Origin: Paractinoplanes durhamensis
Lineage (GTDB): Bacteria > Actinomycetota > Actinomycetes > Mycobacteriales > Micromonosporaceae
DNA length: 64,000 nt
Direction of reading: 5' to 3'
NCBI RefSeq assembly: GCF_016862175.1
Contig: NZ_BOML01000034.1
Span: forward strand, 87,652 to 151,651
Of the stretch, positions 46,392 through 53,534 are shown in pieces. Numbering within the stretch: position 1 is the first letter of the stretch; every line of letters starts with the position of its first letter. Both the position numbers and the translations under genes were made by a program. The notes beneath the pieces were generated by a model, which worked only from the letters and a program-made list of their open reading frames with translations, searched no databases and had not been told where the DNA came from.

Positions 46392-47057
46392 CTACTCCTG
46401 AATGGCAGCGATCACTGAGGGGGATTCGGCGACCCAACCGAAGATGCCGCCCTGGGCGGCGATCATCTTGAGGCCGACCTGCTGAAACTCGGGGAAGTAG
46501 GAGCCGACACAATCCGCGAGTACGAGGCACTCGTAACCGCGGTCGTTCGCTTCCCGGACCGTGGTGTGCACACAGACCTCGGTCGTGACCCCCGTGACGA
46601 CCAGTGACTTGATACCGTCTTTTTCCAGAATGTCGGACAATTCGGTTGCGTAGAACGCACCCTTGCCCGGTTTGTCGATCACCGTCTCGCCCTCGATGGG
46701 CTGCAACTCGTCGACGATGTCGTGGCCGTATTCGCCCTGGATCAGGATGCGACCGAAGGTTCCGGGGTCGCCGATGCGCATGCTGGGTGCGCCGCGGTTG
46801 AGCTTCGCCGGCGGGCAGTCGGACAAATCGGGTTTGTGGCCCTCGCGCGTGTGGATGAGGGGCAGGCCCGCGGCACGCCAGGCCGCCATCAACGCGGCGA
46901 GCGGCTCGATTGTGCGACGGAGCTGAGAAACGTCGTTGCCCAGGCTCTCGCCGAAGCCACCGGGCAGAAGGAAATCGCGCTGCATGTCGATCACGACCAG
47001 CGCGGTGCTGTCGAGATCGAAGGAGAAGGGCCCTGGTTGGGCGTCGACGGCAGGCAT
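46392..47057 (-). CDS. cysteine hydrolase (isochorismatase-like), second copy
   Basis: A 221-residue isochorismatase-superfamily amidohydrolase with a complete Asp24 (VVIDMQRDF), Lys129 (VIDKPGKGAF) and Cys162 (TTEVCVHTT) triad. The closest known activities are biuret hydrolase and ureidoacrylate amidohydrolase. It is a paralogue of the neighbouring gene upstream, sharing HTREGH-PDLSD, DKPGKGAFYAT and VCVHTT-REANDRGYEC. No good ribosome site precedes ATG 47057. Confidence 0.87.
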   Translation of the reverse strand: MPAVDAQPGPFSFDLDSTALVVIDMQRDFLLPGGFGESLGNDVSQLRRTIEPLAALMAAWRAAGLPLIHTREGHKPDLSDCPPAKLNRGAPSMRIGDPGTFGRILIQGEYGHDIVDELQPIEGETVIDKPGKGAFYATELSDILEKDGIKSLVVTGVTTEVCVHTTVREANDRGYECLVLADCVGSYFPEFQQVGLKMIAAQGGIFGWVAESPSVIAAIQE

Positions 47058-47071
47058 ATCAGGGACCGCCT

Positions 47072-47800
47072 TCAGTCTGCTTGAGGGTGGTGGGCGGGGC
47101 GGTTGGATGGCTCCGAGGTAGCCGCGATCACGTCGTCCGATGTGGAGACGCAACCGAAGACGCCGCCCTGCATGGTCACCATGTGCAGTGCGGCGGTGTG
47201 GTTGGACGGATCGGTGGCCCCCGTGCAGTCGCTGAGGATCAGGCACTCGTAACCGCGGTCATTGGCCTCCCGCATGGTGGTGTGGACGCAGACGTCCGTC
47301 GTGATGCCGGTGAGGATGATGTGCGTGATGCCGTGCGTACGCAGCACCAGGTCGAGGTTGGTGGCGTAGAAGGCGCCCTTGCCCGGCTTGTCGACGATGA
47401 CCTCGCCGGCCACCGGGGCGACCTCGGGGACGATCTCCCAGCCCGGCTCGCCGCGGACCAGGATCCGGCCGCACGGCCCGTCCGCACCGATCTCGGCCCC
47501 GATCTGCGCCGACCGCCACCGCTTGTTCGGCGGCAGGTCGGACAGGTCCGGGTCGTGCCCCTCGCGGGTGTGGATGACGAGCATGCCCAGGCCACGGACG
47601 TGGTCGAGCAGCTTCGCGGTGGCCGGCAACCCGGCCCGGGTCAGCTCGATGTCGTAACCCATCGAGTCGACGTAACCGCCCTTGCCGCAGAAGTCGACCT
47701 GCCAGTCGATGCAGATCAACGCGGTCTTCGACACGGGGACCGACCCGTCGTAGGGCCACCGGTACGGATTGGCCGTGACCGGCCCGATCATCGCGGTCAT
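47072..47800 (-). CDS. cysteine hydrolase (isochorismatase-like), first copy
   Basis: A 242-residue isochorismatase-superfamily amidohydrolase with Asp32 (CIDWQVDF), Lys138 (VDKPGKGAF) and Cys171 (TTDVCVHTT). It has a longer N-terminus and C-terminus than the second copy. The start ATG 47800 overlaps the amidase stop (TGATG) with GAGGAG upstream. Side by side with an allophanate-hydrolase-like amidase, release of ammonia from biuret or a ureide is the best guess. Confidence 0.87.
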   Translation of the reverse strand: MTAMIGPVTANPYRWPYDGSVPVSKTALICIDWQVDFCGKGGYVDSMGYDIELTRAGLPATAKLLDHVRGLGMLVIHTREGHDPDLSDLPPNKRWRSAQIGAEIGADGPCGRILVRGEPGWEIVPEVAPVAGEVIVDKPGKGAFYATNLDLVLRTHGITHIILTGITTDVCVHTTMREANDRGYECLILSDCTGATDPSNHTAALHMVTMQGGVFGCVSTSDDVIAATSEPSNRPAHHPQAD

Positions 47801-49056
47801 CAGTTCGCTCCTCTCGTTTCGGCGTGCAAGGTCTGGGCGTGGCGGATCAGGGTCTCGTCGCTGAACGCCGGCCCGAAGAGGGTCAGCGAGGCGGGCCGGC
47901 CGTCGGCGGTGAACCCGTTCGGCACGGTCACCGCGGCCATGTCGAGGAGATTCGCGAACTGCGTGTACCGGCCCAGGTTGAGGTTCCGGCCGATCGGATC
48001 GGCGGCGATCTCGGCGTGCGTGTAGGTCGTCCCGATCGTCGGCAGGACCAGCACGTCCGCCTTCTGCCAGATCTCGTCCGCCTGCCGGCGAAGCTCCTGC
48101 AGGCGGTGCTGGGCGCGGAAGGCGTCGGCCGCGCTGAACGCGTACCCGGCCTGGAGGATCTTCTTGGTGATCGGCAGGACCGAGTCGGGATTGTTCGTCA
48201 GGAACTCGTCGAGGTCGGCCAGTCGCTCGGCCACCCACGGACCGCGATAGAGCAGGTCACCGGCTTCCAGCAGCGGTCCGATGTCGACGGTGACGTCGCC
48301 GGCGAACCGAGCGAAGGCCTTTTCCTGCCCGGCATCACCAAAAAAATCCAGGGTTTCCGGTACGCCTACCCGCGGCGACCCGATCAGCGGGCGTCGTCCG
48401 CTCCGGGACCAGGGATCGTCCGGTTCCGTGCCCGTCGCGACTCGCAGCACCCGGTCGGCCATCGCCAGGTCGGGGGCGAAGATCGAGACGCAGTCGAGCG
48501 ACCGGCAGGCCGGCACCACGCCGAGGGTGCTGAGCAGGCCGCGGGTCGGCTTGATCCCGACGATCCCGTTGAGCGCGGCCGGCACCCGCCCGGATCCGGC
48601 GGTGTCGGTGCCGAGCGCGAAGGCGACCGATCCGTTGGCCACCGCGACCGCCGACCCGGAGCTGGACCCGCCGGCGATCAGCCCGCCGCCGAAGACGCTC
48701 TCCGGCGATCCGTACGGCGAGCGTGCCCCGGTCAGCCCGGTGGCGAACTGGTCGAGGTTGGTCTTGCCGACCGCGATCGCGCCGGCGTCGATCAGTCGCT
48801 GGACGACCGGCGCGTTGCGCTCCGGCCGGTAGGCGAAGTCCGGGCAGGCGGCCGTGGTGGGCAGTCCGGCGACGTCGATGTTGTCCTTGACCGCGAACGG
48901 AACCCCGGCCAGCGGGAGGTCCGGGTCGATCTCGGCCGCGCGGGCGTGCAGCTCAGCGGCGGTGAAGGTGCTGATCCAGACACCCTCGCCGTCGCCCAGC
49001 CGGGCGAGCGTCTTCTCGACGACCTCGTGTGCGTCCACATCGTCGATTGTCGACAA
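47800..49056 (-). CDS. amidase, allophanate hydrolase-like (AtzF N-domain only)
   Basis: A 418-residue amidase-signature enzyme with Lys57 (PFAVKDN), the cis-Ser region GGSSSGS at 129-135 and the nucleophile Ser155 in DTAGSGRVPA. GLLSTLGVVPACRSLDCVSIFA (in part: VVPACRSLDCVS) is a strong allophanate-hydrolase hallmark. Known AtzF/TrzF enzymes have about 600 residues with a C-terminal decarboxylase-like domain, which is missing here. The start is uncertain: TTG 49056 overlaps an operator palindrome, and GTG 49038 is an alternative. Confidence 0.85.
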   Translation of the reverse strand: MSTIDDVDAHEVVEKTLARLGDGEGVWISTFTAAELHARAAEIDPDLPLAGVPFAVKDNIDVAGLPTTAACPDFAYRPERNAPVVQRLIDAGAIAVGKTNLDQFATGLTGARSPYGSPESVFGGGLIAGGSSSGSAVAVANGSVAFALGTDTAGSGRVPAALNGIVGIKPTRGLLSTLGVVPACRSLDCVSIFAPDLAMADRVLRVATGTEPDDPWSRSGRRPLIGSPRVGVPETLDFFGDAGQEKAFARFAGDVTVDIGPLLEAGDLLYRGPWVAERLADLDEFLTNNPDSVLPITKKILQAGYAFSAADAFRAQHRLQELRRQADEIWQKADVLVLPTIGTTYTHAEIAADPIGRNLNLGRYTQFANLLDMAAVTVPNGFTADGRPASLTLFGPAFSDETLIRHAQTLHAETRGAN

Positions 49057-49057
49057 T
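49046..49057. promoter_or_regulatory. GntR/FadR-type operator palindrome
   Basis: ATTGTCGACAAT is a perfect 12-bp palindrome fitting the FadR-subfamily pattern TNGT-NN-ACNA. It lies in the 43-bp gap between gntR and the amidase gene, overlapping the written amidase start, so repressor bound here would control the catabolic operon. Confidence 0.55.
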
Positions 49058-49099
49058 CCTGTTTCGGCAAAAGCCTCGGTTTGTAACGCTGCCGTTTCG

Positions 49100-49735
49100 C
49101 TACGTCAGGTAGGCCCGCGCGCCGTGCTCGTTCAGCGCGGTCACGATGCCGCCGACGTCGCCCCGCTCGACGGCCGTGAACAGCCGCTCGTGCCGGTGCA
49201 CGCCGTCCTCGGCCCGGGCGACCTCCGCCTCGCGCCGCATGTTGACCGCCATGTAGAGCTGGATCCGCACCAGGATCGACTCGTACAACCCGGCCAGCTG
49301 ACGGTTGCCGCTCAGCCGCACCACCTCAACGTGGAACCGGCGGTGCGCGTTCGCCAGCTCCAGGCGGTCGTCGGTCTCGGTCGCCTTGCGCATCACCTCG
49401 AGGGCGGCCCGCAACCCGGTCAGGTCGGGGGCGGCCGGGATGGACGCGACGGCGTGCCGCTCCAGCACGTCGCGGACCTCGTAGAGCTCGCGGACGTCCT
49501 CGTCGGAGAGGGTCGCCACCCGGGCGCCCCGGCGCGGGATGTGCTCGACCAGCCCCTGCTGGGCGAGAAGCCGCATGGCCTCGCGCAGCGGAGCCCGGCT
49601 GATGCCCAGGCGGCGGGTCAGTTGTTCCTCGACGAGACGTTCGCCGGGATCGCTTCGTCCGCTCAGGATGTCGCGTCGCAGCCGGTCGACGGCAAGCTCG
49701 ACGAGGCTGTACGTCTCCAGCTCTTCGTCGCTCAC
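49100..49735 (-). CDS. GntR family transcriptional regulator (FadR/FCD type)
   Basis: A 211-residue regulator with an N-terminal winged helix (LRRDILSGRSDPGERLVEEQLTRRLGISRAPLREAMRLLAQQGLV region, residues about 15-60; key motif SRAPLREAMR) and a C-terminal all-helical FCD domain (ELYEVRDVLE, HRRFH, HERLFTAV) with metal-binding histidines. These regulators typically sense a carboxylate or ureide intermediate and repress the adjacent catabolic genes. Start GTG 49735; a longer start at 49804 lacks support. It is the first gene of the operon. Confidence 0.88.
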   Translation of the reverse strand: MSDEELETYSLVELAVDRLRRDILSGRSDPGERLVEEQLTRRLGISRAPLREAMRLLAQQGLVEHIPRRGARVATLSDEDVRELYEVRDVLERHAVASIPAAPDLTGLRAALEVMRKATETDDRLELANAHRRFHVEVVRLSGNRQLAGLYESILVRIQLYMAVNMRREAEVARAEDGVHRHERLFTAVERGDVGGIVTALNEHGARAYLT

Positions 49736-49766
49736 CCTTGGTAGTGTGCCAGCCCGCTCGAAATCG

Positions 49767-49889
49767 CTAACCGAGGCCTTCCTCGTTCTCGTCGGCGGGC
49801 GCATCCTTCTTCTTGCCCTTGCCCGGCCAGAACGCCATCACGATCATGGCGGCGCCGATCACGATGAGTAGGTACCAGAGCCAGGTCAT
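49767..49889 (-). CDS. small membrane protein (40 residues)
   Basis: A 40-residue open frame from ATG 49889 to TAG. It begins MTWLWYLLIVIGAAMIVMAF, a single transmembrane helix, then PGKGKKK and an acidic tail ending EEGLG. Codon third positions are GC-rich and the helix-basic-acid order suggests a real short protein. Function unknown. It is too short for usual gene finders. It precedes gntR by 31 bases on the same strand. Confidence 0.55.
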   Translation of the reverse strand: MTWLWYLLIVIGAAMIVMAFWPGKGKKKDAPADENEEGLG

Positions 49890-49943
49890 CCGCGGACAGT
49901 ACCGGCCCGGCCCGCCGTTGGAGGAGGGCCGGACCGGCACTTT

Positions 49944-50453
49944 TCACCGCTCGACGAGATTCTTCCCGGTCTCCACCAGCGTCTTCAGGTCGCTGAGGAT
50001 CCACGCCCAGCCACCACCGGCCCCGCTGTCCTCGGTGCCGGCGACCATCGCCGCGGTGGCCGGTGCGCCGGTCAGCTCGTGCGTGACGGTCAGCTTGTAA
50101 ACGCCCGGCTGCATCTTCGCTTCTTCGATCTCGTAGGTGAGCGTCGTGAAGGGCTCGGCCGCCGTGGTCGGGTCCATCAGCATCCGCCACGTCTGCACCA
50201 GGCGTCGCGGCGGATCGGCCTCGAGCACCTCGCCGTCGATGATCGTGTCCGGCACCTCGAACCCGTTCGCTTTGCCGACCTCCCTCATCTCGTCGGTCGC
50301 CGCGTTCCGGAACGAGCCGCCCTTGTGCAACTCGTAGTAACCGGGCGACTGGTACGCATACCGAGAGTTCCACTCCGGGTCGGTGATCGCCGCCCAGATC
50401 CGCTCCGGCGTCGCCTTGATCCAGACCCGGTAGACCTGAGTTGTCTCGCTCAT
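49944..50453 (-). CDS. SRPBCC (AHSA1/START-like) domain protein
   Basis: A 169-residue protein with the AHSA1 pattern: VYRVWIKATPERIWAAITDPEWNSRY start (in part: WIKATPERIWAAIT), GGSFRN, DGEVLEADPPRRLVQTW and a C-terminal helix GGWAWILSDLKTLVETG. Such proteins bind a hydrophobic ligand in a helix-grip cavity. It is coupled to the upstream ArsR gene by a 4-base ATGA overlap, the common ArsR-SRPBCC pair. Confidence 0.9.
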   Translation of the reverse strand: MSETTQVYRVWIKATPERIWAAITDPEWNSRYAYQSPGYYELHKGGSFRNAATDEMREVGKANGFEVPDTIIDGEVLEADPPRRLVQTWRMLMDPTTAAEPFTTLTYEIEEAKMQPGVYKLTVTHELTGAPATAAMVAGTEDSGAGGGWAWILSDLKTLVETGKNLVER

Positions 50454-50770
50454 TGCTCATCCTCCAGCGCGTTTTTGAGATCGATGAGGGTCGTGACGTG
50501 GTGCTCGGTGTATTTGTCGATCCAGCGGTCATGGATCAGCCGGATCGGGACCGGGTTGAGGAAGTGCAGCTTTTCCCGGCCGGACCGGCGCGGAACGACG
50601 AGACCCGCCTCCTCGAGCACCTTGAGGTGCTTGGCGACGCCGAAACGCGTCATGGCGAGCTCGGACTCCAGCTCGGTGAGGGTGCGCCCGTCCCGCTCGA
50701 AGAGCAGATCGAGCAGGAACCGGCGACTCGGATCGGCCAGCGCCTTGAACACCCGGTCGTCGTCTTCCAT
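50450..50770 (-). CDS. ArsR family transcriptional regulator
   Basis: A 106-residue winged-helix repressor: VFKALADPSRRFLLDLLFERDG then ELAMTRFGVAKHLKVLEEAGLV (recognition helix near residues 40-55; in part: TRFGVAKHLKVLEEAG). It lacks the metal-binding cysteines of ArsR/SmtB sensors and is of the type paired with SRPBCC proteins. ATG 50770. A palindrome just upstream is the likely operator. Confidence 0.9.
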   Translation of the reverse strand: MEDDDRVFKALADPSRRFLLDLLFERDGRTLTELESELAMTRFGVAKHLKVLEEAGLVVPRRSGREKLHFLNPVPIRLIHDRWIDKYTEHHVTTLIDLKNALEDEQ

Positions 50771-50782
50771 GACGTAAAGTTA

Positions 50783-50800
50783 TGAGACCAAAAGGTCACA
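50783..50800. promoter_or_regulatory. candidate ArsR operator
   Basis: TGAGACCAAAAGGTCACA: arms GACC/GGTC around AAAA, extended by TG/CA with one mismatch each side. It lies 13 bases upstream of the ArsR start codon. Confidence 0.5.
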
Positions 50801-50817
50801 TGTCAAGGCGGCGAACT

Positions 50818-51189
50818 CTACCGGTGGTCGCGCCGCATCATGCGGCGAAGCTGGAGGATGCGTGCGGCGCCGGCGGCCAGCGCGATGATCGCGCCACCCA
50901 CGCCGGCGATGAGCAGCGCCAATGCCGTCGGGATCTGTCCGTCCAGCCACAGGAAGTGGATCTGGACCGGAGCCGTGTTCTGCCCGATGAAGATGATCAG
51001 CAAGATCACCACAGCGATCCCGGCCCATACTCCCGCCCAGGCGGCCCGGGTCCGGGTGAACGGCTGTCGATGGCGGCCCGGCGCTTCCTCGGCGTCCGTC
51101 CCGCTGTCCGTGGCCGGCGGGTCTTCGGGCGCGGCGGGCGGCGGGGGCGGTAGTTCCCGCTCCGGCCGATCTTCGGGGGACAGCGTCAT
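50818..51189 (-). CDS. LapA/DUF1049 domain membrane protein
   Basis: A 123-residue protein from ATG 51189 (GTG 51195 possible). A Pro/Glu-rich N-terminal 45 residues are followed by two transmembrane helices (WAGVWAGIAVVILLIIFIGQN; IPTALALLIAGVGGAIIALAAG) separated by a short VQIHFLWLDG loop, the LapA/YciS pattern linked to lipid and envelope assembly. The C-terminus is basic. Confidence 0.82.
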   Translation of the reverse strand: MTLSPEDRPERELPPPPPAAPEDPPATDSGTDAEEAPGRHRQPFTRTRAAWAGVWAGIAVVILLIIFIGQNTAPVQIHFLWLDGQIPTALALLIAGVGGAIIALAAGAARILQLRRMMRRDHR

Positions 51190-51406
51190 GCTCACTGATT
51201 GCCCTGTGTGACGACTTGCTAATCCCAGGTCAGATTTAAGGACCCGCTAATAGACGCGCATCGAAGATGAGCGTTACGTTGGCTGCCGGATTATTGGAAA
51301 CTTTCAAGATTGGAAGTGCTCCCAGATCCGCCGGCCCGCCCCCGCAGCCAGGGGGCGCCAGATACTCCCCGGCGTCGGAGTTCTTCCTCTTCGTCGGTGT
51401 TGAGAC

Positions 51407-51440
51407 GGCACAGCGCCGGGTGGCGGCCCGGCGCTGTGCC
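51407..51440. terminator. terminator hairpin
   Basis: A perfect 14-bp stem GGCACAGCGCCGGG (51407-51420) with 51427-51440, loop TGGCGG. It lies 26 bases beyond the stop of the minus-strand gene at 51466-51975 and probably ends it. Confidence 0.8.
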
Positions 51441-51465
51441 CCAAATTGCCTACTCAGTCCTCAGC

Positions 51466-51975
51466 TCATTTGCGACGCCGGGCGAGCATCTCCTGAGATT
51501 GCCGCCAGGTCGCGCCGTGATCGTCGGACACCTGGCCCAGCCAGCGAAAACTGTCCGCGGTGACGTCGGTGAACAGCCACCGGATCGGCCGCCCCGCCGG
51601 ATCGGTCCCGTCCTGGAAGATGTCCCCGTCGTCCCCCGCGCGCCCGGTGAGCGCGAAGATCGTCCCGCGCCCCGAGAACCAGACGACGTTCCAGCTCTTG
51701 GTGGCCGGGTCGTAGTGCCGCACGGTGCTGCCGGTGATCCGCTCCGGATAGCCGTCCGCCCTCGGCATGGTGAACCACATGACGTCCTGCACGGTGTGCC
51801 CGGCCAGCACCCAGCCGAACGTCCACACCACCGTCCCGTTGACCCACGCACCGCGATCCTCGACGAAGTAGTGGTTGGTGACGTCCCAGGTGCCCACCAG
51901 CCGCCCGTAGAGATCCATCTCCTGCTCGTGCCCCGCCCAGGGCCCATCCGCGACAAGTTCCTCAGCGAAAGTCAT
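51466..51975 (-). CDS. hypothetical protein (DUF1579-like)
   Basis: A 169-residue protein with a lipocalin-like/DUF1579 flavour: GRLVGTWDVTNHYFVEDRG near residue 26, TVVWTFGWVLAGHTVQDVMWF, VRHYDPATKSWNVVWFSG. Many aromatic residues suggest a beta-barrel that binds a small ligand. No signal peptide. It is divergent from the AraC gene with a 73-bp shared control region; AraC may regulate it. Family assignment is tentative. Confidence 0.7.
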   Translation of the reverse strand: MTFAEELVADGPWAGHEQEMDLYGRLVGTWDVTNHYFVEDRGAWVNGTVVWTFGWVLAGHTVQDVMWFTMPRADGYPERITGSTVRHYDPATKSWNVVWFSGRGTIFALTGRAGDDGDIFQDGTDPAGRPIRWLFTDVTADSFRWLGQVSDDHGATWRQSQEMLARRRK

Positions 51976-52048
51976 GCCGCCAGCGTCCGGCCCGCCCCCG
52001 CCCCCGGTCTTGAACGCTCTTGTCGTACCCGCCGCTTACGGTGGCTGC

Positions 52049-52795
52049 GTGCTCGACAACAGCGTCCTGGTGGAGACGCCCTTCGCCCGCGCGGCAGCCG
52101 TCCACTGTCCCGGCGAGCAGGCCCGGTGGAGCGCCGAGGAGCAGGTGACCGGCGCATCCCTGGTCCTGGTCCGCCGCGGCGTCTTCGTGCGCAGCGCCGA
52201 CGGCCGTGCCGCGGTCGCCGACGTGACCACCGGCTACCTGCAGCGCCCGGGGGAGTCTCAGCGCATCGCCCACCCCCGGGGTGCCGACGTCTGCACGTCG
52301 ATCGCCATCGCCGCCGACCTGGCCGACCGTTTCGCCCACGCCGGCGCCCGCGTGCACGTCTCCCCGGCCGCCGACCTGATCCACCGCCGCATGCTGGCCG
52401 CGGCCACCGCCGATCGCCCCGACCTGACCGCCGACCTGATCGAGGCGCTGCTCCCGCCGGCCCCCGACCGGCCACCGCCGCCCGCGGCGATCGAGGACGT
52501 CCGCACGATGCTGCACACCGACCCGGCGCGCGACCTGTCATCACTGGCCGCCGCCGTCGGCTGGTCCCCGTGGCACCTGTCGCGCATGTTCCGCCGGGCG
52601 ACCGGTGGCACGCTGAGCACCTACCGTCGCCGGCTACGCGTCCGGGCGGCCCTGGACGAGCTCCCCGACCGGCCGGAGCTGGCCGACCTGGCGATCCGAA
52701 CGGGCTTCGCCGACCAGCCCCACATGACCCGCATGATCCGTCTCGAGACCGGCCGCACCCCGGCCGATCTCGCCCGTGAGCTGCGGAAACGGTGA
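52049..52795 (+). CDS. AraC family transcriptional regulator
   Basis: A 248-residue regulator with a Cupin-like N-terminal domain and a C-terminal double helix-turn-helix (residues about 155-245; LSSLAAAVGWSPWHLSRMFRRATGG and LADLAIRTGFADQPHMTRMIRLETGRTP in part: GWSPWHLSRMF, GFADQPHMTRMI). Start GTG 52049; the upstream frame is proline-rich and overlaps the divergent gene, so it is not used. No ribosome site is visible, so the message may be leaderless. Confidence 0.87.
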   Translation: MLDNSVLVETPFARAAAVHCPGEQARWSAEEQVTGASLVLVRRGVFVRSADGRAAVADVTTGYLQRPGESQRIAHPRGADVCTSIAIAADLADRFAHAGARVHVSPAADLIHRRMLAAATADRPDLTADLIEALLPPAPDRPPPPAAIEDVRTMLHTDPARDLSSLAAAVGWSPWHLSRMFRRATGGTLSTYRRRLRVRAALDELPDRPELADLAIRTGFADQPHMTRMIRLETGRTPADLARELRKR

Positions 52796-52844
52796 GTTCA
52801 GCGCGCGGATGGCGTCGGCCGGGTTGAGGCCCAGTTGATCCGCA

Positions 52845-52877
52845 CGGGCCGGTGCCGCCTCGGGTGGCGCCGGCCCG
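52845..52877. terminator. terminator-like hairpin
   Basis: A 12-bp stem (52845-52856 with 52866-52877) with one G-T pair and a 9-base loop, between the AraC gene and the DUF4304 gene. It ends 14 bases before the next start, so it may also affect that gene's translation. Confidence 0.6.
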
Positions 52878-52891
52878 TGTAACTTGTCCGC

Positions 52892-53494
52892 GTGCCCGGC
52901 GCGACCGTCATCGACCAGATCGTCCGCAATCACCTGGCCCCTGCGCTGCAGGCCGAGGGCTTCGTCCGGAAGGGCCGCACCTTCCGCAGGGTGGCCGACA
53001 ACGGCGACGCCCTGCTCATCGAGGTGCAGACCGCCTCGGGCTCGCGGCGCGACGAGGCTCGCTTCTTCCTCAACATCGCGGTTCTCTCCCAGCCGTGGCT
53101 GGGCTGGCTCAGCGGCGATCACGGCCCGGTCGACACCGCCAAATCGGTGGCCACCGACGGCACCGTGCAGGACCGGATCCGCAGCGACGAGAATCCCCAG
53201 TGGTCCGCGGACACCTTCGTGGCGGATCAGGACGACGTCGACCGCGTCGGCGCGGCCGCGGCGGCCGCCGTCCGCTCATCGCTGCCGGAGTACCTGCCGC
53301 TGCTCGACCGGGCGAAGCTGCTCGCCATCCTGCGCGACGGCGCCCCCGTCCCCGGCTTCTGCAACCGGCTGGCCGTGCGAGCGGTCCTGGCCGCCGACGC
53401 CGGCGACGCCGAGACGGCCCGCGCGGACGTCGCCGAGGTCGACCGCGAATCCGACGACACCGAGTTCGTCGACTGGATCGCCGGTCGCCTCTGA
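52892..53494 (+). CDS. DUF4304 domain-containing protein
   Basis: A 200-residue protein matching DUF4304: HLAPALQAEGFVRKGRTFRR near residue 14 (in part: GFVRKGRTFRR), then an LLIEVQTASGSRRDEARFFLNIAV strand pair. The family is of unknown function and often lies near mobile or toxin-immunity genes, though nothing of that sort is adjacent. Start GTG 52892. A hairpin with perfect 9-bp arms (53496-53504 with 53521-53529) lies just past the stop and separates it from the convergent CocE gene. Confidence 0.75.
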   Translation: MPGATVIDQIVRNHLAPALQAEGFVRKGRTFRRVADNGDALLIEVQTASGSRRDEARFFLNIAVLSQPWLGWLSGDHGPVDTAKSVATDGTVQDRIRSDENPQWSADTFVADQDDVDRVGAAAAAAVRSSLPEYLPLLDRAKLLAILRDGAPVPGFCNRLAVRAVLAADAGDAETARADVAEVDRESDDTEFVDWIAGRL

Positions 53495-53495
53495 C

Positions 53496-53529
53496 GCGAC
53501 GTCGGGGGTGCCGCCACGGTCGACGTCGC
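53496..53529. terminator. bidirectional terminator-like hairpin
   Basis: Stem GCGACGTCG (53496-53504) with CGACGTCGC (53521-53529), 16-base loop. It lies between the convergent DUF4304 and CocE genes. Confidence 0.55.
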
Positions 53530-53534
53530 AGTTG

